In this document: in pieces, positions 46,474 to 58,363 of the stretch
Layout: each line of letters begins with the position of its first letter
Numbering within the stretch: position 1 is the stretch's first letter
DNA from: Wyeomyia smithii
Lineage: Eukaryota; Arthropoda; Insecta; Diptera; Culicidae
Direction of reading: 5' to 3'
Assembly: GCF_029784165.1 (NCBI RefSeq)
Contig: NC_073696.1
Location: forward strand, 233,319,771-233,383,770
DNA: 64,000 nucleotides
Notes under the pieces: generated by a model
What the model saw: the letters and a program-made list of their open reading frames with translations, nothing else
What the model was told of the DNA's origin: nothing
Database searches by the model: none
Position numbers and translations under genes: made by a program

Positions 46474-49470
46474 GTGATACAGTTAAACCTGAACCACTGC
46501 TATGCGGCGCAGCAGCTGCTACACCAAGCGGCTGCTGAGTCGTTGTCGGACGTGGCCATCGTCTCGGACCCATACCGTATCCCAACCGGAAACGGTAACT
46601 GGGTATCGGACAAGTCTGGGAAGACGGCCATTTGCACGACAGGCAGGTCCCCGGTTCAGGAGATTGTGTCGACCTCCAGAGAGGGGTACGTTATTGCCAA
46701 AGTGGATGGAGTATTCTACTGCAGTTGCTATGCTCCGCCAAGTTGGTCTACCGAAACGTTCGCGCAGATGGTCGATCAAGCAACCGTGGAACTGACGGGC
46801 CTACGGCCGTTGGTGGTTGCGGGTGACTTCAACGCTTGGGCTGTCGAGTGGGGGAGTCGCTGTACAAACCAGAGGGGCCAGGTCTTGTTGGAAGCTTTGG
46901 CAAAGCTCAACTTAGACTTGGCTAACGTTGGTACAAAATGCACCTACAGTAGAAACGGTGCCGAATCGATTATCGATGTGACGTTCTGCAGCCCGGGACT
47001 GATCACGAACTGGAGGGTAGATGACAGCTACACGAATAGCGATCACCAATCGATCCGCTATGAGGTAGGCGTGCGGAAGCAAGCAGCGAGTAGGGCCAAT
47101 ATTCCATCCTTCTACGGCTGGAAAACATTGCATTTCGATGCAGATGTTTTTGGGCAGGCAATTAGATGGAAGCACGAAGGGGGTGAACTGCTCCCGGATG
47201 TGGACCATCTAAATTCGATGCTGTCATGGGCGTGCGACGCCACGATGCCTAGGTCTCGTCCGCCTAGAGAGGGTAGGCCACCGACATACTGGTGGAGCGA
47301 TACGATAGCAGGCCTGCGCAATGCATGCCTCCGTGCAAGACGGAGGATGCAGCGCGCACGTTCCGACGAGCAAAGAGCGGAACGCGGTGTCGCATTCAGA
47401 TCCGCTAAGGCAACGCTTAAAAGCGCAATCAGAGCCAGCAAACGAGCCTGTTTCGAACGACTCTGCGCCAGTGCCAATTCGAACCCGTGGGGTGACGCCT
47501 ACAGGATCGTTATGACCAAGACTAGAGGTGCGCTAGCCCCGGCCGAACAATCACCAGCGATGCTAGAAACGATCATTCAGGGCCTCTTCCCAAGCCACGA
47601 ACCAAGTCCCTGGCCTCCGGCTGACGAGTCACCACCTACCGTGAGTGACGGCAGCCGTGCAGAGGCTGACGATGCGGTAAGGGTGACGGAAGATGAATTG
47701 ATCGAGATCGCAAACTCCCTGAAGGTAGGCAAGGCTCCGGGACCAGACGGAATCCCGAACTTGGCCATCAAGACGGCCATCAAAGAAGCCCCCGGGTTGT
47801 TCAGGGCGGTCATGCAGAAATGCCTTGACGACTGCCTCTTCCCGGACGTGTGGAAGCGCCAGAGGCTGGTGCTGTTGCCGAAGGTTGGGAAACCACCAGG
47901 TGACCCATCGGCATACAGACCAATCTGCCTGCTGGACACGGCGGGCAAGGTGCTTGAGAGGGTAATCCTCAATAGACTGGTGAAATATACAGAAAGTGAA
48001 AACGGTCTATCAAGCAACCAGTTCGGTTTTCGAGAAGGTAGGTCCACGGTGGATGCAATTCTCTCCGTCACCAGAACGGCTGAGGTTGCAATCCAACGCA
48101 AGAGGAGGGGCATTCGTTACTGCGCGATCGTCACGCTTGACGTGAAGAACGCGTTTAACAGTGCCAGCTGGGACTCCATAGCCTTAGCGCTACAGAGTCT
48201 CAGAGTGCCGACGTCGCTGTACGAAATTCTAGGCAACTACTTTCAGAATCGAGTGCTAGTGTATAACACAAACGAGGGTCAGAAAAGCGTTCCGGTTACC
48301 GCAGGTGTACCGCAAGGTTCCATCCTGGGTCCGGTACTGTGGAACGCTATGTATGACGGCGTGTTGAAACTAACACTCCCTCCAGGGGTGGTGATCGTGG
48401 GCTTCGCCGATGACATAACTCTTGAGGTCTATGGCGAGTCTATTAGAGAGGTAGAGTTAAAGGCCGCGCTATCAATACGCGTAGTGGAAGACTGGATGCA
48501 CTCCAGGAAACTGGAGCTAGCGCACCATAAGACTGAAGTTATTGTTGTAAATAACAGAAAGTCTGAGCAGGAGGCATCGATTAGTGCCGGTACATGCACT
48601 ATCGCCTCAAAACGCTCGTTGAAGCTTCTGGGGGTTATGATCGACGACAAGCTCACGTTCGGGAGCCACGTCGATTATACCTGCAAGAAAGCTTCCATGG
48701 CTGTGGCAGCGCTGTCTCGCATGATGGCAAACAGCTCAGCGGTTCGTAGCAGCAGGCGCAAAGTCCTTGCTAGCGTGACCACGTCCATACTCAGGTATGG
48801 AGGACCAGTGTGGTCCAAGGTATTGAGTACCTCGTGCCATCGCGGCAAACTCGAGAGTACGTACAGGCTAATGTGCCTAAGGGTCGCGTGCGCATACCGA
48901 ACAGTGTCGTACGAGGCGGTTTGCGTCCTGGCTGGCATGATGCCCATCAGCATCATCGTCAAAGAGGATGTAGAATGCTTCGACCAACGCGACACGAGGG
49001 GTATTCGCAACACCATACGGTCATCCTCAATGGCCAGGTGGCAGCGGGAGTGGTCCAACACTACAAAAGGTAGATGGACACACCGACTCATTCCAGAGTT
49101 AGCAGGCTGGATTAATAGGCACCATGGGGAAGTAACCTTCCATCTGACACAGATCCTGTCAGGCCATGGCTGCTTTAGGCAGTACCTGCATAGGTTCGGG
49201 TACGCCGAGTCCCCTATGTGCCCCGCTTGTACGGGTGCGGAAGAAAGCGCAGAGCATGTGTTCTTCACATGTCCGCGCTTCGAGCGGGTACGGTACGAAA
49301 TGCTGGCAATAAGTGGGATGGACACCACGCCAGAGAATATAGTGCGTAGGATGTGCGAAAATAGGGAAATCTGGGATGCGGTCATCACGGCAGCATCACA
49401 GATCGTTAGTATTTTGCAGGGCACCAATCGACGGGAAACCATCGACGTGCCCCAGTTAGTTAACGGTTAA
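46474..49470 (+). CDS. R1-clade LINE ORF2, endonuclease-reverse transcriptase
   Basis: 998 codons with no stop or frameshift. Endonuclease (about 1-220): IQLNLNHCYAA, VVAGDFNAWAVEWGS, SDHQSIR. RT (about 410-720): KVGKPPGDPSAYRPICLLD, NQFGFREGRSTVDAI, VTLDVKNAFNSASW, GVPQGSILGPVLWN and GFADDITLEV with the catalytic Asp pair. C-terminal zinc finger: CPACTGAEESAEHVFFTC. The reading frame lies -1 to ORF1, 2 nt after its stop. There is no ATG at the start: the codon aligned to the expected Met is GTG (46474), possibly a G-for-A change. Confidence 0.93.
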   Translation: MIQLNLNHCYAAQQLLHQAAAESLSDVAIVSDPYRIPTGNGNWVSDKSGKTAICTTGRSPVQEIVSTSREGYVIAKVDGVFYCSCYAPPSWSTETFAQMVDQATVELTGLRPLVVAGDFNAWAVEWGSRCTNQRGQVLLEALAKLNLDLANVGTKCTYSRNGAESIIDVTFCSPGLITNWRVDDSYTNSDHQSIRYEVGVRKQAASRANIPSFYGWKTLHFDADVFGQAIRWKHEGGELLPDVDHLNSMLSWACDATMPRSRPPREGRPPTYWWSDTIAGLRNACLRARRRMQRARSDEQRAERGVAFRSAKATLKSAIRASKRACFERLCASANSNPWGDAYRIVMTKTRGALAPAEQSPAMLETIIQGLFPSHEPSPWPPADESPPTVSDGSRAEADDAVRVTEDELIEIANSLKVGKAPGPDGIPNLAIKTAIKEAPGLFRAVMQKCLDDCLFPDVWKRQRLVLLPKVGKPPGDPSAYRPICLLDTAGKVLERVILNRLVKYTESENGLSSNQFGFREGRSTVDAILSVTRTAEVAIQRKRRGIRYCAIVTLDVKNAFNSASWDSIALALQSLRVPTSLYEILGNYFQNRVLVYNTNEGQKSVPVTAGVPQGSILGPVLWNAMYDGVLKLTLPPGVVIVGFADDITLEVYGESIREVELKAALSIRVVEDWMHSRKLELAHHKTEVIVVNNRKSEQEASISAGTCTIASKRSLKLLGVMIDDKLTFGSHVDYTCKKASMAVAALSRMMANSSAVRSSRRKVLASVTTSILRYGGPVWSKVLSTSCHRGKLESTYRLMCLRVACAYRTVSYEAVCVLAGMMPISIIVKEDVECFDQRDTRGIRNTIRSSSMARWQREWSNTTKGRWTHRLIPELAGWINRHHGEVTFHLTQILSGHGCFRQYLHRFGYAESPMCPACTGAEESAEHVFFTCPRFERVRYEMLAISGMDTTPENIVRRMCENREIWDAVITAASQIVSILQGTNRRETIDVPQLVNG

Positions 49471-49619
49471 CTAACTGGCCTGTATAGGCTGCTCTGCTAC
49501 CCATAGAGGTAAGTGCGAAAAGCACGACGGGCCCTCTCCCTGAAGTAATGCCTAACGGCGGTCCCGGGGAGACAAAGGGCTTTAGCTGTTCAGCTTAGGT
49601 TGTCAGCATGGGTAAAAGC

Positions 49620-49633
49620 AGGGGTAACAAACA
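49620..49633. repeat. 14-bp TSD of R1-clade LINE, right copy
   Basis: AGGGGTAACAAACA, immediately after the element's 3' end. Confidence 0.92.
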
Positions 49634-51240
49634 TGGCCATATTGATATGTTGAGGTTTCTGAGAGCAAGAAAGATTTTCATGATGGTTCGGCACCTCTCC
49701 CTCTTCAGGAAGAGAGGGCTCATACAAATGAAACTCAAATTTCTTTACAATTCAAGAACTAATCAAGTAAATGGAACCAAATTTGGCATTTGGAGGTTTT
49801 TGGGAGCAAAAAATATTTTCATGGTGGTTCGACACTCCTCGCACTTCTGGATGGGGGGGCTTTCATACAAATCAAACACAAATTTCTATGGTGGTTTGAC
49901 ACACATACAAACTAAACAGATATTTCAACCAGGTTTTCCGAAAAACAGCCTAAAATAATTTAGCCGATGCACAGGAGCCAACTAGACTCCAGACGCCATT
50001 GTTGAATTTAAGATGGAAACTTCCGGTTTCTATCCGGAAAATAACTAAATACCATTTTAAAATCCAGATGGCGACTTCCGGTTTCATAAAAACTGCGGAA
50101 AATGACCAAATGCCACCCAATATGGGTGTTTCCGGAATCGTAATGATGCACTGAAACCACAAATCGATCTCAGACAACATTTTGAATTGTAGGATGACGA
50201 CTTCCGGTGTCTGGAAAACAGCCAAAATGGCCATTCCAATATAATTTCCATCCAATATAAGTATCTCCGGAACCAGAATGATGCACAGAAGCTAAAAATC
50301 GATCACAGACATCATTTTGAATTCAAAGATGACGACTTCCGGTATTTGGCAAACAGCCGGAAATGACGAAATACCGTTTAATATGAATGTTTCCGGAGCC
50401 AGAATGACACCCAGAGGTCAGAAATTGATTTCAAATGCCATTTTGAAGTCCAAGATGGCAACTTTCGGTTTCTGAAAAACAGCCTAAAGTGACCAAATAC
50501 CACCCAATATGGGTATCTCAGGAACGAGAATGATGCAAGGAGCTAAAAATTGACCTTAGATACCATTATGAATTGTAAGATTGCAACTTCCGGTTTCTGA
50601 AAACAGCCAAAAATGGCCGATTTCCATCCAAAACGAGTATCTTCGAAACCAGATAGTACACAGGAGCATCGACCACAGGCACCATTTTGAATTCTAAGAT
50701 GGTGACTTCCGGTTTTCGGAACACAGCCGAAAATGACCTAATAACACCCAATGTGGGTGTTTCCTCAACCAGAATGACGTTCAGGAGCCAGAAATTGTCT
50801 CCAACTACTATTTCAAAATCCAAGATGGCGACTTCCGGTTTCTGAAAAATAGCCTAAAGTGACCAAATACCACCCAATATGAGTATCACTGGAACCAGAA
50901 TGATACAAGGAGCTAAAAATTGACCTCAGACACCATTTTGAATTGTAAAATGGCAACTTCTGGGAAACAGCCGAAAATAACCGAGTACTACTACATATGG
51001 ATATTTCCGTAATCGAAATGTTGTATAGAAGCCAAGCATTGACCCTGGACACCGTTTCTGGAAAACAACCCAACATGGGTATTTCCGGAATAGAGGTGAT
51101 GTACAAAAGCCAAAAGTCGAGGATGTTGTCATTCCGATAAAACCAATCATTTAAAACGATATAAACAAATCGCAAGCAATCAATGAATTTACAATGTTTG
51201 AAATAAACACAAAAATAGGCGGGACGAAGTATGCCGGGTC
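49634..51240 (+). repeat. Diverged tandem-repeat block, right of the R1-clade LINE
   Basis: 49634-49930 continues the CCCTCCCTCTTC / CAAATGAAACTCAAATTTCT unit. 49950-51180 is about nine copies of a monomer of 125-140 bp with the words AAGATGGCGACTTCCGGTTT, CACCCAATATGGGTATTTCC and CAGAATGATGCA. Each copy carries its own substitutions. It is inverted relative to 44560-45380. It ends with GCCGGGTCAGCTAG near 51241. Confidence 0.75.
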
Positions 51241-51814
51241 AGCTAGCTGGATTGATAAAATCTTAGAACCTTTTGGATTGTTTTGACGACACAGAAGAAG
51301 TTATAGACAAAAAACTAATTGTGGGTAAGGGTATTTCACGAAAAACTCTATTTTGCCGTGTTCAATGTACAAATAAAAGTTCGCAGTAATTAGTATTTTT
51401 TTTCTTTCGGAATTTTTTCCAATTCTGTTGGGAAAAGTAATTTTATATATTAAAAATTAAAAACAATGTATCCCTTTATCTATCATTAGCATTTCGAAAC
51501 TACCTTGTGGTATCGGTAGCATCGTAAAATAAAATTCTGATTGGAAATTTAATTTCAGAATTTTGCATTTCTTTCATTCGAGATGATATTCTGTTTTGGA
51601 TAAAATCTCGAACGCATTTGAAATTCTTCATCACTTCTCTTAATTTGATCAGAACCTACAACAACCTACGAACATCAAATCTTATGTTAGCCGCAATCAT
51701 AGCTTACAGGTTTTCAGTTTTATTTGGTCATCAGAGGGACCATCATGCAACTTTATGCATATGATCGTTGGCGTAAAATGGTTGTAAAGAATACTTACGG
51801 AACAAATTTCACGA
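51241..51814. other. Spacer, no gene seen
   Basis: AT-rich DNA between the tandem block and the RTE-type LINE; nothing recognised. Confidence 0.4.
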
Positions 51815-51848
51815 CTTACTTACTTTACTTTTTTGGCTAACGGACCGT

Positions 51849-52524
51849 TCACCGGTCTGGGGCCGAACGAATTAGAGATGTCCAGCTTCTTCTGTCTTGG
51901 GCAGCCGTTCTCCAGTCTCCCCGTACACCAGCAGATCGTGCATCTTCTTCCACCACGCACATCCACCGCGTGCGAGGCCTACCACGGAGTCGACGGCCTC
52001 TTCCTGGTTCTCTACTGAAGATAGTTTTGGCGGCTCTCTCGTCAGGCATCCTGGCTACATGTCCAGCCCACTGAAGCCTGCCCCGCTGTATTACCTTCAC
52101 TATATCAGCATGTTTGTATACCTGGTACAAGTCGTGATTCATGCGCCTGCGCCACACTCTATCTTCCAGTTTACCGCCAAGTATCGATCGCAGAACTTTA
52201 CGCTCAAAAACTCCGAGCACTCGTCGATCAGCTTCCTTCAGCGTCCATGCTTCATGTCCGTAAAGGGCCACCGGGAGTATCAGCGTCCTATACAGCGCTA
52301 GTTTTGTGCGAGTTTGCAAACTACGGGACCTTAGCTGGTTACGCAGTCCGTAGAAATCCCTGCTCGCAGCTGCAACTCGTCGTTTCACTTCACGGCTCAT
52401 ATCGTTGTCACATGTCACAAGCGTACCAAGATAAACGAATTCGTCAACCACTTCAAATCGTTTCCCATCTATCTCCACCTCAGCACCAACACCACGGGGA
52501 CTCCCACGCTCTCTGCCAGCTACC
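51849..52524 (-). pseudogene. RTE-type LINE, RT C-terminal segment
   Basis: Reads KYMVAGRERG, DEFVYLGTLVTCDND, RTLILPVALYGHEAWTL, QWAGHVARMPDERAAK and RGRPRTRW to a stop at 51849-51851. This is the usual C-terminal block of RTE-like ORF2. The frame is open here, but upstream it is interrupted by LINE copy 3. Confidence 0.85.
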
Positions 52525-52536
52525 ATGTACTTCATT
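52525..52536. repeat. TSD of LINE copy 3, left
   Basis: ATGTACTTCATT, matched by ATGTACTTCGTT at 58352-58363 (one mismatch). Confidence 0.85.
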
Positions 52537-52839
52537 CCGTCCCGAACGCTCGGCAATAACGGACGCATTAAGTGGTTGTCTCGCTATAAAACCGATATTG
52601 TGTAGAAAAAATCGAAAAAGGCATTGCTTACCCGGTCGCGTTTCAAAGAGTGCGAAGTGCGGTGTGAAGATAAGCTGATAATCCGCAGTGAAGGTCATCC
52701 AGCTATTGTGCTTTAGTGGTGTCGCTGCGCAGCTGCCCGTTCCAGCACCGAAAGACTCGGTGATTGTTCTATTGAAGAAAATAAAGAAGAAGAGGTACGT
52801 GTTTCTTTGCCACTGTACTGTTGCGCTAGTTTGAGCGCA

Positions 52840-54191
52840 ATGGATGTGGATCCCTTAGCCCCCGATCCCCCGTCTCCAAACCCACCCGACCCTGTCCCTC
52901 CTGTTCACCCCCCCTCTGTCCCTGCTTCAGTCAATCCTTGTCCCAGGCTTTACCCAGACGGATCAACGGGTCCACTGGTTCTCTACATGAGGCCCAAACC
53001 AGGAGGAAAATCACTGAACACGCTACAAATCGCGAAAGATCTGACGTCACGATACAAGGCCGTGACCGAAATCGCAAAAGTCAGACCAAACAAGCTCCGT
53101 GTCGTGGTCAATGATTTGGATCAGGCCAACGATATAGCTTGCTCCGAGCTCTTTACACGCGAGTATCGCGTGTATGTACCCGCACGAGACGTGGAGATCG
53201 ACGGTGTGATAACCGATTCGAGTCTGTCTGTCGAGTGTATCCTGAGCGCAACTGGTTGCTTCAAGAATTTCAATACTGAGGCGAAGATATTGGACTGTAA
53301 GCAATTACGGTCTATGTCGCTCGTAAAAGAGTATACACTCCGTCAGACTCGTTTCGCGTTACGTTTGCCGGATCTGCTCTCCCTAGCCACGTCTCGATTA
53401 ACCGGGTTCGTCTGCCTGTGCGTTTGTATGTGCCCCGTGTTATGAATTGCACCAATTGCAAGCAGTTAGGTCATACAGCTGCCTACTGCTGCAATAAGGC
53501 ACGGTGTGGCAAGTGTGGGGAGACTCATGCGGAAGATTCTTGCAGTGTAAACGCTGAAAAGTGTATTCGCTGCGGGGAAAATCTGCATGAGCTTTCCACA
53601 TGCCCGGTGTACATACAACGCAGAGATAAAATTAAACGGTCTCTTAAGGAGCGCTCAAAGCGTTCTTACGCTGAAATTCTTAAGAAGACCGTGACCACTT
53701 CTACCATAACATCGAACCCATTTGATCTGCTGTCTTCGGATGAAACGGACTCTGACGATCCACCAGCAGAAACGTCCTACGCCAATCCTGGAGAATCTAG
53801 AAAGAGGAAAAATATTTCCTCTCCTAAGCTTCCCAGGAAAGGCCCTAAGGTTTCTCAAGATGGAATGAATAATACGAACAAATCTAAAAGTGCTGCGGAA
53901 AAGCCGAAGCAAACTCCTCCTGGGCTTGCAAATTTAAAGTCTCAGAAGGAGTTCCCAGCACTTCCTGGAACATCTAAAACCCCAGTTGTTCCTTTTGCAC
54001 ATCCAGTTGATAAATCAAATGCTGGACTGGTCAATTTTTCTGACATTGTGGACTGGATTTTTGAAACTTTCAATGTACCCGATCCAATTAAAATTTTTCT
54101 CACAGCATTTCTCCCAACAGTTAGAACATTTTTGAAGCAGTTGACTGCCCAATGGCCCCTCCTTGCAGCGATTGTATCCTTCGATGCCTAA
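52840..54191 (+). pseudogene. LINE copy 3 ORF1, frameshifted
   Basis: Starts MDVDPLAPD at 52840. The frame is lost near 53315-53340 where copy 1 has IIGGKTVYTPSD, then continues in another frame from about 53340 with three zinc knuckles (CTNCKQLGH, CGKCGETH, CIRCGENLH) and the C-terminal SDIVDWIFETF block. The TAA at 54189-54191 overlaps the ORF2 ATG at 54184, as in copy 1. Confidence 0.9.
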
Positions 54192-57100
54192 TTCAACTGC
54201 GTATATGAAGGATTCTATCTCTGTCTTACAGTGGAATTGTAGAAGTATTTTACCAAAAATTGATTCGTTTAAAGTTTTGATAAATAAAAACAAATGCGAT
54301 GCATTTTCCCTTTGTGAAACTTGGCTTACTTCAAATATTGATCTCAACTTCCATGATTTTAATATTATTCACCTTGATCGAGACACCCCATATGGGGGAG
54401 TACTTTTAGGGATTGAAAAGTGCTATTCTTTCTATCGTATTAACCTCCCCTCGATTCCAGGCATCGAAGTTGTCGCATGTCAAATGACAATACAAGGTAA
54501 AGAGCTTTGTATTGCCTCAATATATATTCCTCCCAGAGCACAAGTTGGGCAACGGCTGCTCTTTGATTTAATAGAACTTCTTCCCTCGCCACGTTTGATT
54601 TTGGGAGACTTCAACTCTCATGGTGTGGCTTGGGGCTCCCCTTACAATGATAACCGCTCCTCTTTAATCTATAACTTTTGCGATGACTTCGACATGACGA
54701 TTTTAAACAACGGTGAAATGACACGTATCCCGAAACCTCCAGCGCGCCCAAGCGCTTTGGATCTATCCTTATGTTCGACGTCGCTACGGTTGGATGCACA
54801 TGGAAGGTAATCCTCGATCCTCACGGTAGCGACCATTTGCCTATTCTTATTTCAATTACTAACGGGTTAACTCGCATTCGACCAATTGACATTCCGTATG
54901 ACCTCACACGGAATGTCGATTGGAAGTTATACGAGGAAATGATTTCAAAAGCGGTCGAGTCGATTCAACATCATCCACCACTTGAAGAATACAACCTCCT
55001 CGCGGGCTTGATTCTCGACGCCGCGTTGCAAGCCCAAACGAAGAAATATCCCGGCGTAACGATCAAAGAACGGCCTCCCACTCCGTGGTGGGACCAAGAG
55101 TGCTCCGATGTCTACACGCAAAGATCCGACGCGTTTTTGGCCTTCCAGAAGGGAGGTATACCTGGCGACTATATACGGTATTCGGAGCTTGATACCAAGC
55201 TTAGAAGCTTGGCTAAAGCAAAGAAACGCGGATATTGGCGTCGGTTCGTAAACGAGACGTCGAGGGAGACATCGATGAGCACTCTTTGGAACACAGCCCG
55301 AAGAATGCGGAATCGCGTAACGTTCAACGAAAGCGAGGAGTCTTCAAGTCGGTGGATATTTGATTTTGCCAGGAAAGTAAGTCCGGACTCTGCTCCTGAG
55401 CAAAACATTGTTCACGATGCGTCTCCGGGCCACGACGCGATAGAATCATCTTTTACGATGGCAGAATTTTCAGTTGCCCTCCTGTCCTGTAACAATAACG
55501 CACCTGGGTTAGATAGAATCAAATTCAACTTGTTGAAGAATCTACCCGGCAATGCCAAGAGGCGCTTGTTGAACTTGTTCAATAAGTTCCTGGAGCAAAA
55601 CATTGTACCGCAGGATTGGAGGCAAGTGAAGGTGATCGCCATCCAAAAACCAGGGAAGCCAGCTTCTGATCACAACTCTTATAGGCCGATTGCAATGCTA
55701 TCCTGTATCCGGAAATTGATGAAAAAAATGATACTCCGTCGTTTAGACCATTGGGTCGAATCAAATGGTCTCTTATCAGATACTCAATTTGGCTTCCGCC
55801 GTGCCAAAGGGACGAATGATTGTCTTGCGTTGCTTTCAACAGATATTCAGCTGGCGTATGCTCGCAAAGAACAAATGGCGTCTGCGTTCTTGGACATTAA
55901 GGGGGCTTTTGATTCCGTTTCTATTGACATTCTTTCGGGTAAACTTCACCGACAAGGATTTTCTCCAATTTTGAACAATTTTTTGCACAATTTGTTGTCC
56001 GAAAAGCACATGCATTTTACGCACGGCGATTTGGCAACTTTTCGAATTAGCTACATGGGTCTTCCCCAGGGCTCATGTTTAAGCCCCCTTCTTTACAATT
56101 TTTATGTAAATGACATCGACGAATGTCTGGCAAATCCAGGCACGATAAGACAACTTGCAGACGACAGCGTGGAGCCAAAGCTGCCGATTTGCAAGGACCA
56201 TTGCAAGATACCTTGGACAATTTGTCTGCTTGGGCTTTACAGCTAGGTATCGAATTCTCTCCGTAGAAGACTGAGATAGTTGTTTTTTTTTAGGAAGCAT
56301 GAACCTGCTCAGCTTCAAACACAATTAATGGGTAAAACGATTTCTCAGGTTTTGGTACACAAATATCTTGGTGTCTGGTTCGACTCTAAAAGCACCTGGG
56401 GTTGTCACATTAGGTATCTGATGAAAACATGCCAACAAAGAGTAAATTTTCTTCGTACAATAACCGGATCATGGTGGGGAGCACATCCAGGAGACCTTTT
56501 AAGGCTTTACCAAACAACGATATTGTCTGTAATTGAATACGGGTGTTTCTGCTTCCGCTCCGCAGCAAACACACATTTGATCAAACTAGAGCGAATACAA
56601 TATCGTTGTTTGCGTATCGCCTTGGGTTGCATACAATCGACCCTTACGATGAGTTTGGAGGTCTCAGCTGGAGTTCTACCATTGAAAAACCGCTTCTGGA
56701 GCCTGTCTTCTCGTATTCTTATCAAATGTGAGGTCTTGAACCGTCCTGTGATTGAAAATTTTGAGAGGTTAATCGAACTTAATTCTCAAACCCGTTTTAT
56801 GACATTGTATTTCAATCACATGTCCCAAAATATTAACCCTTCTTAGAATATTCCAATTCGTGTCAACTTATCAAATACTTCTGATTCTACTGTGTTTTTC
56901 GATACATCCATGATAGAAGAAACTCGTGGAATCCCAGATCATTTACGCGTGCAGCAGATCCCCAAAATATTTTCCAATAAATATCGAAACATCAACTGCG
57001 ACAATATGTTCTACACTGACAGATCACTTCTCGATGGGTCCACTGGCTTCGGTATCTTCAATAACAATTTAACCGTCTCCCATAAACTCGATAATCCTGC

Positions 57101-57857
57101 TTCTGTTTACGTCGCAGAATTAGCTGCAATTCAGTAGACCCTAGGGATTATCGAAAAAATGCCCACGGACCATTATTTCATCTTTACGGACAGTCTCAGC
57201 TCCATTGAGGCTCTCCGATCGATGAAAGATGTAAAGCACTCTCCGTATTTCCTGGGAAAAATACGGGAACATCTGAGTGCTTTATCCGAAAAATCGTATC
57301 AGATTACCTTAGCGTGGGTCCCTTCTCACTGCTCGATACCGGGTAATGAGAAAGCGGACTCTTTGGCTAAGGTGGGCGCAACAAACGGTGACATTTATGA
57401 AAGACCAATTGCTTTTAATGAGTTTTTCGCACTTGTACGTCAGAATACGATCATCAGTTGGCAAAATTCTTGGACTAGAGGGGAACTGGGAAGGTGGTTA
57501 CATTCCATTATCCCCAAGGTATCGACGAACCCGTGGTTCAAGGGGTTGGATGTAGGTCGAGATTTCATTTGCGTGATGTCGCGGCTTATGTCCAATCACT
57601 ATAGATTTGATACGCATCTCCGTCGTATTGGGCACGGGGAAAGTGGTATCTGTGCCTGTGGTGAAGGTTATCACGACATAGAGCACGTTGTTTGGTCATG
57701 CCCTGTACACCGTGACGCCAGGTCTAAATTAATAACTTCCCTCCGGGCCGAGGGTAGAGGACCAGCTGTTCCTGTTCGTGATGTCTTGGCGAGTCGTGAC
57801 CTACCCTACATGTCCCTTATATACATTTTCCTGAAATCCATCCACGCCCCAGTCTAG
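54184..57857 (+). pseudogene. LINE copy 3 ORF2, multiply broken
   Basis: Compared with copy 1: a 1-bp deletion near 54795 (GGATTGCAC to GGATGCAC), a 13-bp deletion just after the ADD box near 56170, GAG to TAG near 56265, TCG to TAG near 56845 and TAC to TAG near 57136. Endonuclease, RT and RNase H segments are otherwise all present (LGDFNSH, AFLDIKGAFDSV, LADDSV, FTDSLSSIE, WVPSHCSIPGNEKAD). Confidence 0.9.
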
Positions 57858-58363
57858 TCCCATTCCTTTCCATCCACATTCAACAAAACGGCAAGAACAC
57901 GTCATAGACCTCGATTTTGGAATCAGCAACTGAACCCCACACGAATCCGCTAGGACCTGAGAACCCGAGGCCTTTCGCGATATCTTGGCTTGAACAACAG
58001 CGAACAACAACAACGAACCATTACCAGCAACTGAACCCCGCACAATACTTCCAGGCCCCGAGGATTACATGCCCCTGTCCCAGCTCATGACATCGTGGCT
58101 TAGCAGAACAAATCCATACATGCTGCATATCCATGGCCATTCGACGATCATCAGACGACCATTTAACTACAAAACATTGATTGAAAAATATATGCTAGTT
58201 TTAAGATAGACTTAATTTCAGCTCGTAGTCGGCAGCGAGGATAAAAAATTTGCTTGAAGAATTTAAGTCATCAGATATGATTGGCGCCGTTAAACATTAA
58301 ATTGTATTTGTGACGTGTCAAATAAACGATAGGTGAAGAAAAAAAAATACTATGTACTTCGTT

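Larger units (their letters stand above)
45659..49619 (+). mobile_element. R1-clade LINE, 5'-truncated, outside rDNA
   Basis: A 3.96-kb element with ORF1 (open to the 5' boundary, so N-terminally truncated), a complete ORF2 with endonuclease and RT but no RNase H, and a 3' UTR of about 150 nt ending GGGTAAAAGC with no poly(A). A perfect 14-bp TSD flanks it. The 14-bp duplication, missing RNase H, missing poly(A) and MIQLNLNHC-type ORF2 start fit the R1 clade. It lies in a tandem repeat, not in 28S rDNA. Confidence 0.88.
52537..58351 (+). mobile_element. I-superfamily LINE, copy 3 (full-length, dead)
   Basis: Near-identical to copy 1 through ORF2 but with several inactivating changes. It has a 5' UTR of about 300 nt, ORF1 and ORF2, a 3' UTR longer than in copy 1, and a short A-rich tail at 58337-58350. 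It is inserted into the RTE-type LINE, whose TKY-MVAGR reading is restored when the copy and one TSD are removed. Confidence 0.92.

Noticed and set aside
48675..49442. 255-codon minus-strand frame
   Set aside because: Antisense shadow of the R1-clade ORF2 C-terminus.
51200..51245. Helitron 3' end (CTAG after a GC-rich stretch)
   Set aside because: The hairpin is weak, the next base is C and not the expected T, and no matching 5' TC end was found.
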